Positions 8,521-18,982 of a stretch of 64,000 nucleotides of DNA are shown piece after piece. Source of the DNA: Hamadaea flava. Lineage in GTDB: Bacteria; Actinomycetota; Actinomycetes; Mycobacteriales; Micromonosporaceae. Location of the stretch: positions 8,742,001 through 8,806,000 of the forward strand of contig NZ_JAMZDZ010000001.1 of the NCBI RefSeq assembly GCF_024172085.1, given 5' to 3'. The notes below the pieces were generated by a model. The model was given only the letters and a program-made list of their open reading frames with translations, was not told the origin of the DNA and searched no databases. Each line of letters starts with the position of its first letter. Within the stretch, counting starts at the first letter, position 1. The position numbers and the translations under genes are program-made.

Positions 8521-10029
8521 TCAGCAGCTGGGTTCGCTCTTCTGCACCGGAACCGTGACCGCGTTCCAGGCCGCCTTCGTGGCGTTGTACAGCGCGCAGG
8601 TCGGGTCAAGAGCCTTGGCGGCCTTGAGGGTCCCGGCGCGATACGTCAGGTACGAACTCTTGGAGTTCTTCAGCAGCATCGCGGTGTAGAGGATCTTGAT
8701 CGCGTTCTGGATTCCGACTCCGGTGGGGACGGTGCTGCCGTCGCAGGTGGGGCTGACCGGCTGGCCGTTGGTCGGGTTCGAGCCTTCGGCCAGCAGGTAG
8801 AACCAGTGGTTGCCGACGCCGGCCCACTTGTGTTCCTCGTAGAGCTTGCCCGTGTAGCAGTTGGGGTCGTTGTTGACCAGCGACGGGTTGTACATGTTGC
8901 GGATCGGCAAGCCTGTTCCCTTGAGGTTGACGGCCCCGCCCACGAGGTAGTCGGTGCGGCCGAGCACGAACGCCTCCGTCGCGGCGCCGAAGGCGTCCGC
9001 CACGAATTCCGAGGTGCCGATCGTGGACCCGGCGCTGCCGGTGTGGTAATCGACGCCATGACCCAGCTCGTGCGCGACGACGTCGATGTCGCCGATCCAC
9101 TGACCCGCGGTGTTGTGTCCGATCTGAATTTGGATCCCATCCTGGTAGAAGGCATTGATCGCCTGGTAGCCCACGCGAACCGGAACCGCACCGCCACTGC
9201 CGTCCATTCCGGAGCGGCCGAGCCATTGCGACAGCATCCGCATCTCGCCCTCGGCGCCGTAGAGCGCGTCCACGCAGCCGGTCTCGCGATCGGTGGGGTC
9301 TCCATTGCCGAACAGGTCGTCGGGTCCGGAGAAGGTGATGTTGGTGGCGGAGTCCTGGCACGACAAGTTGGCGGTTCCCGGCGCGGCCATGCTGTAGGTG
9401 CTGCCGGAGTGCGTCGTGTCGAGGGGGACGGTGCCGTTCCATGCCGAAGTGCCGGTTCCGTAGTGGACGTGCTCCTGACGGTCGAGAACCGCACCGGTCA
9501 GCGCGTCCACCTGGACGGTGAGGCTGCTGAAGCCTTCGGCGCCGATCCCGGTGACAGTGGTCTCCCAGGCCAGCCGGGCCTGGTCGCCGAGGGCGTCGAC
9601 GACCAGCTGCGTTCCCTCGGTGCTGTTCACCGACGTCAGCTGCGCCTTGGCGATCGCCTCCGCGCGCTCCTTGCCGAGTTGCGGCGTCGTCGACAGCTCA
9701 CCGATGCCTGCCCGCTGCGCGACGGAGTCGATGACCACCCGATCGTTGCGGTCAGTGGCGAGGACGAAGTCGCCGCCGACGACCTTGAGGCCCTTGTAAG
9801 TCCGGTCGTAGGCGCGGAACGTCAGGCCGCCGGAGGTGGTGGCCGAACGCTGCGTGAACCGGTCGTGCGCGCTCGCGTGCAGGAAGGCCGCCTTGTTCGC
9901 GAGCAACGCCGCCGGAGTGTTCGACCGGTCGAGACTCGCGTCGGCCGGAACGGTGAACGCGGTGAGTACGCCGCAGACGGTGAGTATGGCGCTGGCAGCC
10001 AGCGCACTTCTGCGTATGCGTGATGTCAC
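8521..10029 (-). CDS. Secreted thermolysin-like M4 metalloprotease
   Basis: Start GTG at 10029 with AAAGGA 5 nt upstream gives 502 aa. The frame extends further upstream but without a ribosome binding site. An N-terminal signal (ALAASAILTVCGVLTAFTVP) is followed by a propeptide with FTP and PepSY-like sequence (FRAYDRTYKGLKVVGGDFVL). The zinc site HELGH spans residues 320-324, with SEFVAD (E341, D345) as the third-ligand region of gluzincins. NHWFYLLAEG supplies the conserved M4 histidine region. The family's usual NE in this motif is SE here. It is exported and matured by loss of the propeptide, and probably works with the neighbouring S8 and M14 enzymes on extracellular protein. Confidence 0.93.
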   Translation of the reverse strand: MTSRIRRSALAASAILTVCGVLTAFTVPADASLDRSNTPAALLANKAAFLHASAHDRFTQRSATTSGGLTFRAYDRTYKGLKVVGGDFVLATDRNDRVVIDSVAQRAGIGELSTTPQLGKERAEAIAKAQLTSVNSTEGTQLVVDALGDQARLAWETTVTGIGAEGFSSLTVQVDALTGAVLDRQEHVHYGTGTSAWNGTVPLDTTHSGSTYSMAAPGTANLSCQDSATNITFSGPDDLFGNGDPTDRETGCVDALYGAEGEMRMLSQWLGRSGMDGSGGAVPVRVGYQAINAFYQDGIQIQIGHNTAGQWIGDIDVVAHELGHGVDYHTGSAGSTIGTSEFVADAFGAATEAFVLGRTDYLVGGAVNLKGTGLPIRNMYNPSLVNNDPNCYTGKLYEEHKWAGVGNHWFYLLAEGSNPTNGQPVSPTCDGSTVPTGVGIQNAIKILYTAMLLKNSKSSYLTYRAGTLKAAKALDPTCALYNATKAAWNAVTVPVQKSEPSC

Positions 10030-10144
10030 GGTGATCCTTTCCCGTGCGGGGGGTGAGGGGCGTGGCGGGCGAAACCACGACGATCGATGGGAAAGGAGGC
10101 TATCGACTGCCCCGGATTTTTGGCCGTTTTGCGGCCGCCAGTGG

Positions 10145-10160
10145 TATTCAGCCGTATTCA
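10145..10160. repeat. TATTCA direct-repeat box, copy 2
   Basis: TATTCAGCCGTATTCA, identical to the box at 5425. It lies 116 bp upstream of the M4 start, in the region shared with the divergent S8 gene. Confidence 0.5.
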
Positions 10161-10232
10161 CGTGGCGAATTCGGGCCGCCCGAGCCGGACTCGACGTGCC
10201 GGGCGACGACTCCGGTCGGGCCGGATGGGGCG

Positions 10233-10247
10233 TATTCACCGTATTCA
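10233..10247. repeat. TATTCA direct-repeat box, copy 3 (9-bp period)
   Basis: TATTCACCGTATTCA, one base shorter between half-sites than the other two copies and 88 bp from copy 2. Single half-sites also occur near 13918-13924 (GTGAATAC), upstream of the PNGase A-like gene, and near 15650 (CTATTCACC). Confidence 0.45.
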
Positions 10248-10335
10248 TGGGGCTGACCAGTACGAACGTTCTCCACGTGCCGCGCGTTGTGGCATCGAGA
10301 CCCTTGACCGCGTGAATGGGCTGTCCGAGTCTTCG

Positions 10336-10373
10336 TGCACCGGACGACGTCCTTCATGCACCAGGCGACGTCC
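10336..10373. repeat. 17-bp direct repeat, 21-bp period, in protease promoter region
   Basis: TGCACCGGACGACGTCC (10336-10352) and TGCACCAGGCGACGTCC (10357-10373) differ at two positions and start exactly two helical turns apart. They lie in the 524-bp region between the divergent M4 and S8 genes, which I judge to be non-coding. A possible tandem operator. Confidence 0.35.
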
Positions 10374-10483
10374 GCCCGACAACCGGCCGCCGGACCCGCT
10401 GTTCTGCCTCGACGGAGCCCATCCCTCCCCATCGGCTCGATCGCGACAACGGCGGGCCGGATCGGCCGGTCAGCCACTTTGCC

Positions 10484-10534
10484 GTGCCGCACCGCTCTCG
10501 TCTCCGCTCTCAGCGACGTACAGCGGTGCGGCAC
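10484..10534 (+). promoter_or_regulatory. Leader hairpin before the second S8 protease gene
   Basis: Perfect 13-bp inverted repeat GTGCCGCACCGCT (10484-10496) and AGCGGTGCGGCAC (10522-10534) with a 25-nt loop. It ends 19 nt before the ATG and just ahead of the GAGGAG ribosome binding site (about 10542-10547). The position suggests an mRNA-stabilising or translation-control leader, or an operator. Confidence 0.45.
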
Positions 10535-10553
10535 GCCCACCCGAGGAGTGACG

Positions 10554-12434
<1,881 letters not shown>

Positions 12435-12442
12435 CGCGGACC

Positions 12443-12476
12443 AGAGGTGCTGGTGGACGCACCCGCCAGCACCTCT
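12443..12476. terminator. Hairpin after S8 protease gene
   Basis: Perfect 11-bp stem AGAGGTGCTGG (12443-12453) with CCAGCACCTCT (12466-12476), starting 8 bp after the stop. There is no long T tract. Confidence 0.6.
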
Positions 12477-12536
12477 CCCGCCATCTTTCACCCCTCCTGT
12501 CATCGGCCTGCCAACCATCTTCCTGGGGAGGCTCCC

Positions 12537-13847
12537 ATGCGACGAAAGGTCGCAGCGTTCGTCATCGTCCTCGCGGTCGGAGCGGCCGCCTTCCAACCCG
12601 GTCCGGCGTTGAGCGCGCCGCTGGACTCGCCCGGCTCCAGCCCGGCGCAGTACGTCGTCGACGGTCCGCAGACCTTCACCGAGGCCGACGCGGTCGCCCG
12701 GACCGGGGCCGCGATCGACTCGATCGAGCACGGCAAGCTCTACATCACCGCGACGACCGAAGAGGTCAACCAGATCACCAAGCTCGGTTTCCACGCGACA
12801 CGGCTAGGCGCACCCGCGCCGGTCGCACCGCCGGGAGTCGGCGCGTTCGACTTCCCCTCGGCCGACTCTGGTTACCACAACTACGCCGAGACGAACGCTG
12901 AGCTAGACAAGATCGTGGCGGACCACCCGGCGATCGCGCAGAAGTTCAGCATCGGCACCTCGTACGAGGGCCGGGCGATCTACGGCGTGAAGATCTCCGA
13001 CAACGTCGGGATCGATGAGAACGAACCGGAGGTGCTGTACAACGCGAACCAGCACGCCCGTGAGCACATCACCGTCGAGCAGGCGCTCTACCTGGCGAAC
13101 CTGTTCACGGATTCCTACGGCACGGACGCGCGCATCACGAACCTGGTGAACAGTCGCGAGTTCTGGATCATCCCGATGATCAATCCGGACGGTGCCGAGT
13201 ACGACGTGGCGTCCGGGACGTACCAGATGTGGCGTAAGAATCGGCAGCCCAACGGTTCGAACCGGAAGAACGTCGGCACCGACCTCAACCGCAACTGGTC
13301 CTACAAGTGGGGATGCTGCAACGGATCCAGCAGCACTGCGTCGGCTGAGGACTATCGGGGGCCGTTCGCGTTCTCGGCTCCGGAGGCACAGCGTTTGCGG
13401 GACTTCGTTCTCAGCCGACGGGTCGGCGGCGTACAGCAGATCAAGGTCAACATCGACTTCCACTCGTACTCGGAGTTGATCCTGTGGCCGTACGGCTACA
13501 CGCGTGCGGACACCGGGCCGGACATGTCGGTGGACCAGCAAGCCACGTTCGTGGCGATCGGCAATCAGATGGCCGTGACCAACGGCTACACGGCGAAGCA
13601 GGCGAGTTCGCTGTACGTCGCGGACGGCACCCTCAACGACTGGATGTTCCACGACCAGGGCATCTTCTCGTATACGTTCGAGATGTACCCGATCTGGTGC
13701 TGCACCGGTGGCGACTTCTACCCGCCCGACGAGCAGATCGTTCCGCAGACGACGCGCAACAAGGAAGCCGTCCTGATCCTCTCCGAGTACGCGGACTGCG
13801 TGTACCGCGCCATCGGAAAGGAGACGCAGTACTGCACCGCTGCGTAG
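12537..13847 (+). CDS. Secreted M14 zinc carboxypeptidase
   Basis: ATG at 12537 after GGGGAGG (5 nt); 436 aa. The upstream extension of the frame crosses the terminator hairpin and is rejected. Signal peptide about residues 1-27. The M14 site is complete: His173 and Glu176 in NQHAREH, Asn251/Arg252 in [11 protein letters not shown], His309 in [10 protein letters not shown], and the catalytic Glu382 in FSYTFEMYP. The sequence resembles the carboxypeptidase T branch, which removes C-terminal residues with broad specificity. It would finish digestion of peptides released by the adjacent S8 and M4 endopeptidases. Confidence 0.94.
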   Translation: MRRKVAAFVIVLAVGAAAFQPGPALSAPLDSPGSSPAQYVVDGPQTFTEADAVARTGAAIDSIEHGKLYITATTEEVNQITKLGFHATRLGAPAPVAPPGVGAFDFPSADSGYHNYAETNAELDKIVADHPAIAQKFSIGTSYEGRAIYGVKISDNVGIDENEPEVLYNANQHAREHITVEQALYLANLFTDSYGTDARITNLVNSREFWIIPMINPDGAEYDVASGTYQMWRKNRQPNGSNRKNVGTDLNRNWSYKWGCCNGSSSTASAEDYRGPFAFSAPEAQRLRDFVLSRRVGGVQQIKVNIDFHSYSELILWPYGYTRADTGPDMSVDQQATFVAIGNQMAVTNGYTAKQASSLYVADGTLNDWMFHDQGIFSYTFEMYPIWCCTGGDFYPPDEQIVPQTTRNKEAVLILSEYADCVYRAIGKETQYCTAA

Positions 13848-13984
13848 CCCGAACACGATCGTGCGGTTCCTGGTGGCTGGAGCTACCGGGAACCGCACGT
13901 TATTCGTCGCGCCGAGCACTGTGAATACAGTTCGGTTCCGATCGCAGGCTGGTTTGCGGGCCGGCGAACCTACACTCCCAGATC

Positions 13985-15577
13985 ATGAGACGCTATGCGA
14001 CCGCTGTCGCGGCAGCGATGGTCCTGCTCTTGGGGGCCGGATCAACCGCACACGCCGCCACCCCGCCGCCCTCAGAGTTCGGCAACGACTGGGACGACCC
14101 ACGCACGGCCACCCCGCCGATCGCCAGGCCCGATGGACCGTCATGCACGATCCGAATCGTCAACCATCAGTTCGTTAACTTCGATCCCTTCGTCGGCGCG
14201 TACGCCCCACCGGCCGAGTGCGCCGGTCCATGGCAGACGGTCGTGCTGACGGTGCACGGAGCCGTTCGAGGCCGTCAGTTCGACCGGCTGGGCCGCTTGG
14301 CGATCGGGGGCGCCACCATCTTCAAGACGTCGACCCCGGAGCCGTCGGTCGACGGGATCGCGTGGACGGTCGAGAAGGACGTGACCGCGTACTCCGCGTT
14401 GCTGTCGAGACCTCAGCAGGTGACGATGTGGCTCGGCAATGTCGTCGACGACACCTACACCGGCGTTCTGGACATCCAGGCAGATCTGACGTTCTACCCT
14501 GGCGGCAGGCCCACGGGAACCCCCGACGACGTACTGCCGCTCGCCGACACCGCCAGCGACGGCCCAGACACGACGGGCAGCCTGACGGTCGCCCGTAACA
14601 CCGAGCGTCTGGTCGCCGAGGTCTACGCGACCGGCTCCGGCGGTGGCTGCGAGGAGTTCTGGTACATCACCGCTCCCTCCGCCAGCGGCTACTCCTGCCC
14701 GGCCGACAACGGTCCCTACCGTGAGGTGCAGGTGCTCGTCGACGGCGAGATCGCAGGCATCGCCATGCCCTATCCGCACATCTACACCGGAGGCTGGTCC
14801 AACCCCTTCCTCTGGTACGCCATACCTGCGCCACGCGCCTTCAACGTCGCGCCGGTCACGTATGACCTGAGTCCGTTCGTCGGCCGGTTGACGGACGGCA
14901 AACGCCATCAGGTGCGCGTACACGTGCTCGGGGTACCGGCCGGGCAGGGCGGCTGGGAGGCGCCGACGAACTTCTTCGCCTGGCGCGACGCCGGTTCCGC
15001 GGTGGTGGCCGGTGCCTTGCTCGCCTCTCATGTCTCCGAACTGGACAATGCCGTGACCGTGGGTTCGAGTGACGTCACCGTGGCGGCAGCGCACAAGTTC
15101 ACCGCCGTAGGCTATGTGCAGACCTCGCACGGCCGGGTGACGTACAACGTGCAGCGCACCGTCGGAAACACCTCACACCACGTCTGGGGTGAGCAGGAAA
15201 ACCCCGATGCGCTCAAAGCCGAATGGACCGACAACTCCACGGTGGTCGTCGCTGGCCGGCAACCCTCGATAACCGTCCATAATGCGCGCTATCTCCTCGA
15301 CGGCTCGGTCATCATCTCCGCCGAGAACCGCCTCACCACCACGTTCACGGTGACCGACGCTGCGACCCACTCGACCGTCGGCCCGAAGTCGTCCACCAGG
15401 TGGACGCAGGACGACACCTTCACGGGCACGGCGAGCTGGACACTTGGGGTTCCGCGCCCGGACCGGCACGCGACCGGCACCTCGCGCCAGCGTTACCAGC
15501 TCCACGGAGACACCTGTTACGACCACACGATCGCCACCGTGAACGGCTACTTCACCGAGGACAGCTCGGGCTGCTGA
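13985..15577 (+). CDS. Secreted PNGase A-like peptide:N-glycanase (glycoamidase)
   Basis: 530 aa with a clear Sec signal (residues 1-24, ending STAHAA). Residues about 48-175 match the N-terminal block of plant and fungal peptide-N4-(N-acetyl-beta-glucosaminyl)asparagine amidase A: a C-x-I-R-I-V-N-H-Q-F stretch, a PP-x-x-C-x-G-P-W motif, GRQFDRLGRLAIGGATIFKT, STPEPSVDGIAW, then WLGNVVDDTYTGVL. A later GGCEEFWYITAP corresponds to the family's conserved EFWY segment. The family releases N-glycans from asparagine, including core-alpha-1,3-fucosylated ones in plant members. Activity here is inferred. No strong ribosome binding site precedes the ATG. It follows the carboxypeptidase gene in the same orientation. 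Confidence 0.85.
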   Translation: MRRYATAVAAAMVLLLGAGSTAHAATPPPSEFGNDWDDPRTATPPIARPDGPSCTIRIVNHQFVNFDPFVGAYAPPAECAGPWQTVVLTVHGAVRGRQFDRLGRLAIGGATIFKTSTPEPSVDGIAWTVEKDVTAYSALLSRPQQVTMWLGNVVDDTYTGVLDIQADLTFYPGGRPTGTPDDVLPLADTASDGPDTTGSLTVARNTERLVAEVYATGSGGGCEEFWYITAPSASGYSCPADNGPYREVQVLVDGEIAGIAMPYPHIYTGGWSNPFLWYAIPAPRAFNVAPVTYDLSPFVGRLTDGKRHQVRVHVLGVPAGQGGWEAPTNFFAWRDAGSAVVAGALLASHVSELDNAVTVGSSDVTVAAAHKFTAVGYVQTSHGRVTYNVQRTVGNTSHHVWGEQENPDALKAEWTDNSTVVVAGRQPSITVHNARYLLDGSVIISAENRLTTTFTVTDAATHSTVGPKSSTRWTQDDTFTGTASWTLGVPRPDRHATGTSRQRYQLHGDTCYDHTIATVNGYFTEDSSGC

Positions 15578-15600
15578 CCATGCGGTGATCAACACCCGGA

Positions 15601-15645
15601 GCGTCCATACACACCTGTCGACACGGGACGGGATTGTATGGACGC
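15601..15645. terminator. Hairpin after PNGase A-like gene
   Basis: Perfect 11-bp stem GCGTCCATACA (15601-15611) with TGTATGGACGC (15635-15645), 23-nt loop, starting 24 bp after the stop. Confidence 0.65.
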
Positions 15646-15738
15646 CCCTATTCACCCCGGTGCCGATCGGCGTGGCCGACAGCCCTCAATAGCTTGTAGC
15701 GCGCAGCCCGCGATGGCGGTCTAGGATCGCGTGGCGAG

Positions 15739-16125
15739 ATGATCATAGGGGGGCGCTGACGACGGGGGGATCGCGGCCAGAGCGCGACGAGACGGGGCGG
15801 AAGAATCCGACGCCGATCTGTTCTCTGGCTGACAGCGTTGCTGATGCTCGCTGCGGGCTGCGCCACCGGCGGCACCCCGGCCGGGCTCGCGGACAGCCCA
15901 TCCGCACCTCCCGAGCAGCCGAAGGTCGGTGACTGCCGGGTCGCACTCGGCACCTACCAGATGAAGGTCGACTGTCTGCAGCCGCACAGTGGGGAGACGG
16001 TCTTCGTCGCGTCCCTCGCCGGGGCGTTCTCGTCGGCTTCGGAGCCGCCCAAGGCGACCGACGAAAGCCAAAGGCAAGGGCACCAAGGTTCCGCACTACA
16101 CCTGAGAAGCACGGACCGGTCATGA
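15739..16125 (+). pseudogene. Decayed small lipoprotein gene
   Basis: An ATG at 15739 reaches an in-frame TGA at 15757. The same frame then runs open and encodes an excellent lipoprotein signal: RRRRSVLWLTALLMLAAGC, with LAAGC as lipobox. No ATG, GTG or TTG lies between the TGA and the TTG at 15838, which would leave only six residues before the lipid-accepting Cys. The mature part has VGDCRVAL and VDCLQPHSGE, the GDC and C-x-QPH pattern of actinobacterial septum-formation-type lipoproteins. It then degenerates into Gln/His/Arg-rich sequence from about 16060. I read it as a remnant, unless a non-canonical start is used. Confidence 0.45.
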
Positions 16126-16158
16126 CTCAGCCGCGAAGTCTTCGCGTCGTCTGGCACG

Positions 16159-16947
16159 ATGGCTCGAATGGTGACCAGCGTGCCGATGTTCTGGGTTGGC
16201 GGCACACCCGGTTCCGGCAAGTCGACGATAGTCCGCCGGCTCGCCCGCGAGCTCGACCTCGCATTGCACCCGGTGGACGCGTACACCTATGACCACCTGG
16301 AGCGCCTCGGCGCTCTCGGGCCCCCGCTCGATGAGGTGCTCGCGTTCGGCCCGGTGGCCGCGGCCGATGACTTCGAGCGTACGTCCGCACTCCGGCTGCC
16401 GACCGTGATGGACGACGTCCGAGCTGCTCGAGTCGCTGGGGTGCCGACGCTCGTGGAAGGGCCGCAACTGCATCCAGGAGCGGCGGCGACGTGGTCACCT
16501 ATCGGCGCGATCTGGCTTGTCACCACCGCCGAGCGTACGCGGGCGGCCCGACGGCAACGGCTCGTGGAAGGAGACCACGCGGCCCGCTTCCGGGTGGAAG
16601 CGCTGGTCGAACGGGACCAGTTGATCAGCGCGCGTCTTCGAGCAGCGGCTTCGGCGGCGGGACGCGCCGTCGTGGAAGTCCCGACCGACGTCGAGTGGGA
16701 CGAGGTGGTGGCATCGGTGCGTACGGCCGTCAACACCGCCACGGCGCCCTTCGCGCGGTTGCGACCCGGGCGGGAACTGGCGTCGCGACGACGTGCTGAG
16801 AACGACGTCGTCCATCGGCAGATCGTGGCGCATGAGCGGCACATCGAGGCGACCCTCCCGGCCTTTCCGTACGCATGCGTGTGCGGCCAGAGCGGCTGCA
16901 CTGACACGACCCCGGCCACGTCGGCCGAGTACCGCGGGCGCGGCTAG
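16159..16947 (+). CDS. P-loop kinase-like protein with C-terminal Cys-rich tail
   Basis: 262 aa. A Walker A motif GGTPGSGKST lies at residues 14-23, followed by a short alpha/beta P-loop kinase fold (VDAYTYDHLERLGA; GVPTLVEGPQL as the Walker B strand; TTAERTRAARRQRLVEG as a lid-like segment with Arg residues). It resembles small actinobacterial shikimate/zeta-toxin-like kinases whose substrate is unknown. The last 30 residues contain CVCGQSGCTDTTPAT, possibly metal-binding and unusual for a kinase. The ATG at 16159 is used. A GTG four codons later is also possible. Confidence 0.75.
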   Translation: MARMVTSVPMFWVGGTPGSGKSTIVRRLARELDLALHPVDAYTYDHLERLGALGPPLDEVLAFGPVAAADDFERTSALRLPTVMDDVRAARVAGVPTLVEGPQLHPGAAATWSPIGAIWLVTTAERTRAARRQRLVEGDHAARFRVEALVERDQLISARLRAAASAAGRAVVEVPTDVEWDEVVASVRTAVNTATAPFARLRPGRELASRRRAENDVVHRQIVAHERHIEATLPAFPYACVCGQSGCTDTTPATSAEYRGRG

Positions 16948-17129
16948 ACCTCAAGCGTTCACCGCCGGGCTGCACCCGGAGCACCACGAGGTTCGGTCCT
17001 GTCGACACGGCGATCGCGCCGACCGGCTGCCGCTCCGCCGGGGAGCCGTCGAGGCGTTCACCGGCATGGTCGCCGAGGCGCATGTGCCCGGCACCGATTT
17101 CGGCGAGCTGCAGAGCCTCAACAGAGCGA

Positions 17130-17585
17130 TGCGCCGGCGGCTCCGGCGTACCACTGAGGCATCTCCAAGGGACCATTGTGAAGTCGTCGCGGCTGAGCCG
17201 GTAGACACGATGATCGGAGCAGGCGACCACGCTGTAGCTCGTGTCGGTGACGCCGACGAGCGGCATCGGCACGCTGCGCTGTCCGTCGACGACCATCCGC
17301 CCGACCTGAAACGCCGCGGCGTTGACGGTGTACGCGAGACCGCCGAACAGCACCACTGCCGCGAGTACGCCCGCCGTCTCCCGGTGTAGATAGGGTCGAG
17401 TCCATGCGCCGAGTACGACGAAGGCGGCGACGCAAGAGAGCAGCATCACGAGCATGGCCTGCCACCAAAGGCCGCCGTCAATCAGCCCATGTGCGCACTG
17501 AAGGCCAACGCGTACGCCACGGCCACGACATAGTGCCGCCGATGAGCTCGGCGAGAAGCCCGATCTTGGCCGGCGGCGGATCCGT
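17130..17585 (-). pseudogene. Frameshifted remnant of a small membrane protein gene
   Basis: Protein-like sequence continues across three minus-strand frames. One frame gives AKIGLLAELIGG (about 17534-17570). A second gives YVVAVAYALAFSAHMG ending in TGA (about 17483-17530). A third continues immediately with LIDGGLWWQAMLVMLLSCVA, then GAWTRPYLHRE and a hydrophobic VLAAVVLFGGLAYTVNAAAF (about 17290-17485). Each piece looks like a membrane protein and none alone is complete. The last frame runs on into the kinase gene without a recognisable end. Two frameshifts would join the pieces. A sequencing error is the alternative. Confidence 0.4.
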
Positions 17586-17715
17586 CACAGTCACGGGCGT
17601 CAGCCAAGTTCATTGCACATTCTGCCGCAACCGACTGCGCTGACAAATCTCGACGAGGGCGATGCCATTGCGGCGGGTCCGTAGCCCACTGACGGGCGTG
17701 GGTTGCTGTGTCGGG

Positions 17716-18855
17716 CTACGAGTGTTTGAGAGTTCGACTCCGTCGCTGTTTCGCGAAGCGGCGGCCCTGTCGTTCGATGCTCGCTCTTCCCTGATCGTGG
17801 ATCAACGCCAGGTAGAAGGCAACCCCCGCGATCGGAGTCCAGTTGCGTGGCGTGCCGTTCGGACTGGACGACAACGCGGACAGGACTGCGTCCACCCGGA
17901 ACGGAACGAACTCGTAGGCGTTGATCTCGCTGTGATCCTTGGCCCCTCGATCCAGTCGTTCGGCCAGATCATGGGAGTCGAGTTCGTGGAGGTAGGCGAT
18001 AAAGACCGAATCCCACTGGTGTTGAAGTGTATCGATGGTAAAGGCGAGAAGTGTCAGGCGGTATTCGTGATCCTCGACGGAGAGTTCTTCGATCATGCCG
18101 CGGCGGGCGACGTTGTAGAGGCGCGGTGCGTGCTGGCCGGCGCCGTCGAGCGACACCGAGAGGCCCTCATCCGCGGATACGCCCCAGAATAGGGGTCGAG
18201 AGCCTGCGCTCTCGCCTCGTTGGCACATCAGGATCCGGTCATCCTTGGTGACGACCACGACGCTGGTCCCGAGACTCAGCGACATGAAGACGGGGGCAGC
18301 GCGAGGGCCGACCGGGTCTATATAGCGGGACCGCAGCGTGGATCCGTCGGGGAATCTTCGATCGAGATCTTGTGTCGCCAGAAAACTGTAGTAATCGGAC
18401 ACGCGGAGCCGGAGGTGGACTTCGGGCTCCTCCGTGCCGGGAATGCGGGAGGAGGTGAGCGACTCCACGGCGTATACCTGGCCGTTGAAGTGATGTGGTA
18501 ATCCTGCTTGTCGTTTGATCTCCTGCTCGGCTGCGATCTCAGGAATCCATTTCCTGATCTCGGGTGGCAGGCTTACTGGTTCCTGGCACACAAGGATGTA
18601 CACGGCTTCATCGGCTATCGCGAACGTGCCATCGCCTTCGACTATAAGGCAGCTGCTGGAGAGGCCGCCGAATGAGAAGTCGGACCTGCCGGTGCGCTGG
18701 CCGCGTCGGATCGCGTGCAGACGTCGGCGTGTTCGCGCGAGAGATCGCTTCAGCCGGTCCTCAAAAATCACGCTCAGGGTGAGTCCGAGCACCGACCCGA
18801 TCAGCAAGCCCGTGACGCCAGAACTGGCCCAAGTGGTCAGCTGCCCAAGTGACAT
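17716..18855 (-). CDS. Membrane-anchored Nudix-like protein
   Basis: 379 aa. The ATG is 6 nt after GGAGG. An N-terminal membrane anchor (VTGLLIGSVLGLTLSVIF, residues about 14-31) is followed by an Arg-rich cytoplasmic stretch. From about residue 205 the order of elements fits a Nudix fold: SVVVVTKDDRILMCQRGE, then FWGVSADEG, then NVARRGMIEELSVE. The Nudix box is degenerate, because the expected REUxEE appears as RGMIEE with the first Glu replaced by Gly, so catalysis is uncertain. The gene looks less GC-rich than its neighbours (many AAG, GAT, ATC and TCT codons), hinting at later acquisition. Confidence 0.7.
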   Translation of the reverse strand: MSLGQLTTWASSGVTGLLIGSVLGLTLSVIFEDRLKRSLARTRRRLHAIRRGQRTGRSDFSFGGLSSSCLIVEGDGTFAIADEAVYILVCQEPVSLPPEIRKWIPEIAAEQEIKRQAGLPHHFNGQVYAVESLTSSRIPGTEEPEVHLRLRVSDYYSFLATQDLDRRFPDGSTLRSRYIDPVGPRAAPVFMSLSLGTSVVVVTKDDRILMCQRGESAGSRPLFWGVSADEGLSVSLDGAGQHAPRLYNVARRGMIEELSVEDHEYRLTLLAFTIDTLQHQWDSVFIAYLHELDSHDLAERLDRGAKDHSEINAYEFVPFRVDAVLSALSSSPNGTPRNWTPIAGVAFYLALIHDQGRASIERQGRRFAKQRRSRTLKHS

Positions 18856-18982
18856 CGCGAACCTCCAGATCTATGACTGACTATATCCAGCGATGGCTAG
18901 AAGTCGCTGGGCATCGAAGGAGCGTCCTCGCCTGCGGGCAGGAATCGGCGACCCGCCTCGGTCAAGAACTGGACGCCGGCCT

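Noticed and set aside
16730-17130. Continuation of the membrane-protein remnant frame into the kinase gene
   Set aside because: Beyond about 17130 the sequence loses membrane-protein character and is antisense to the well-supported kinase coding region.
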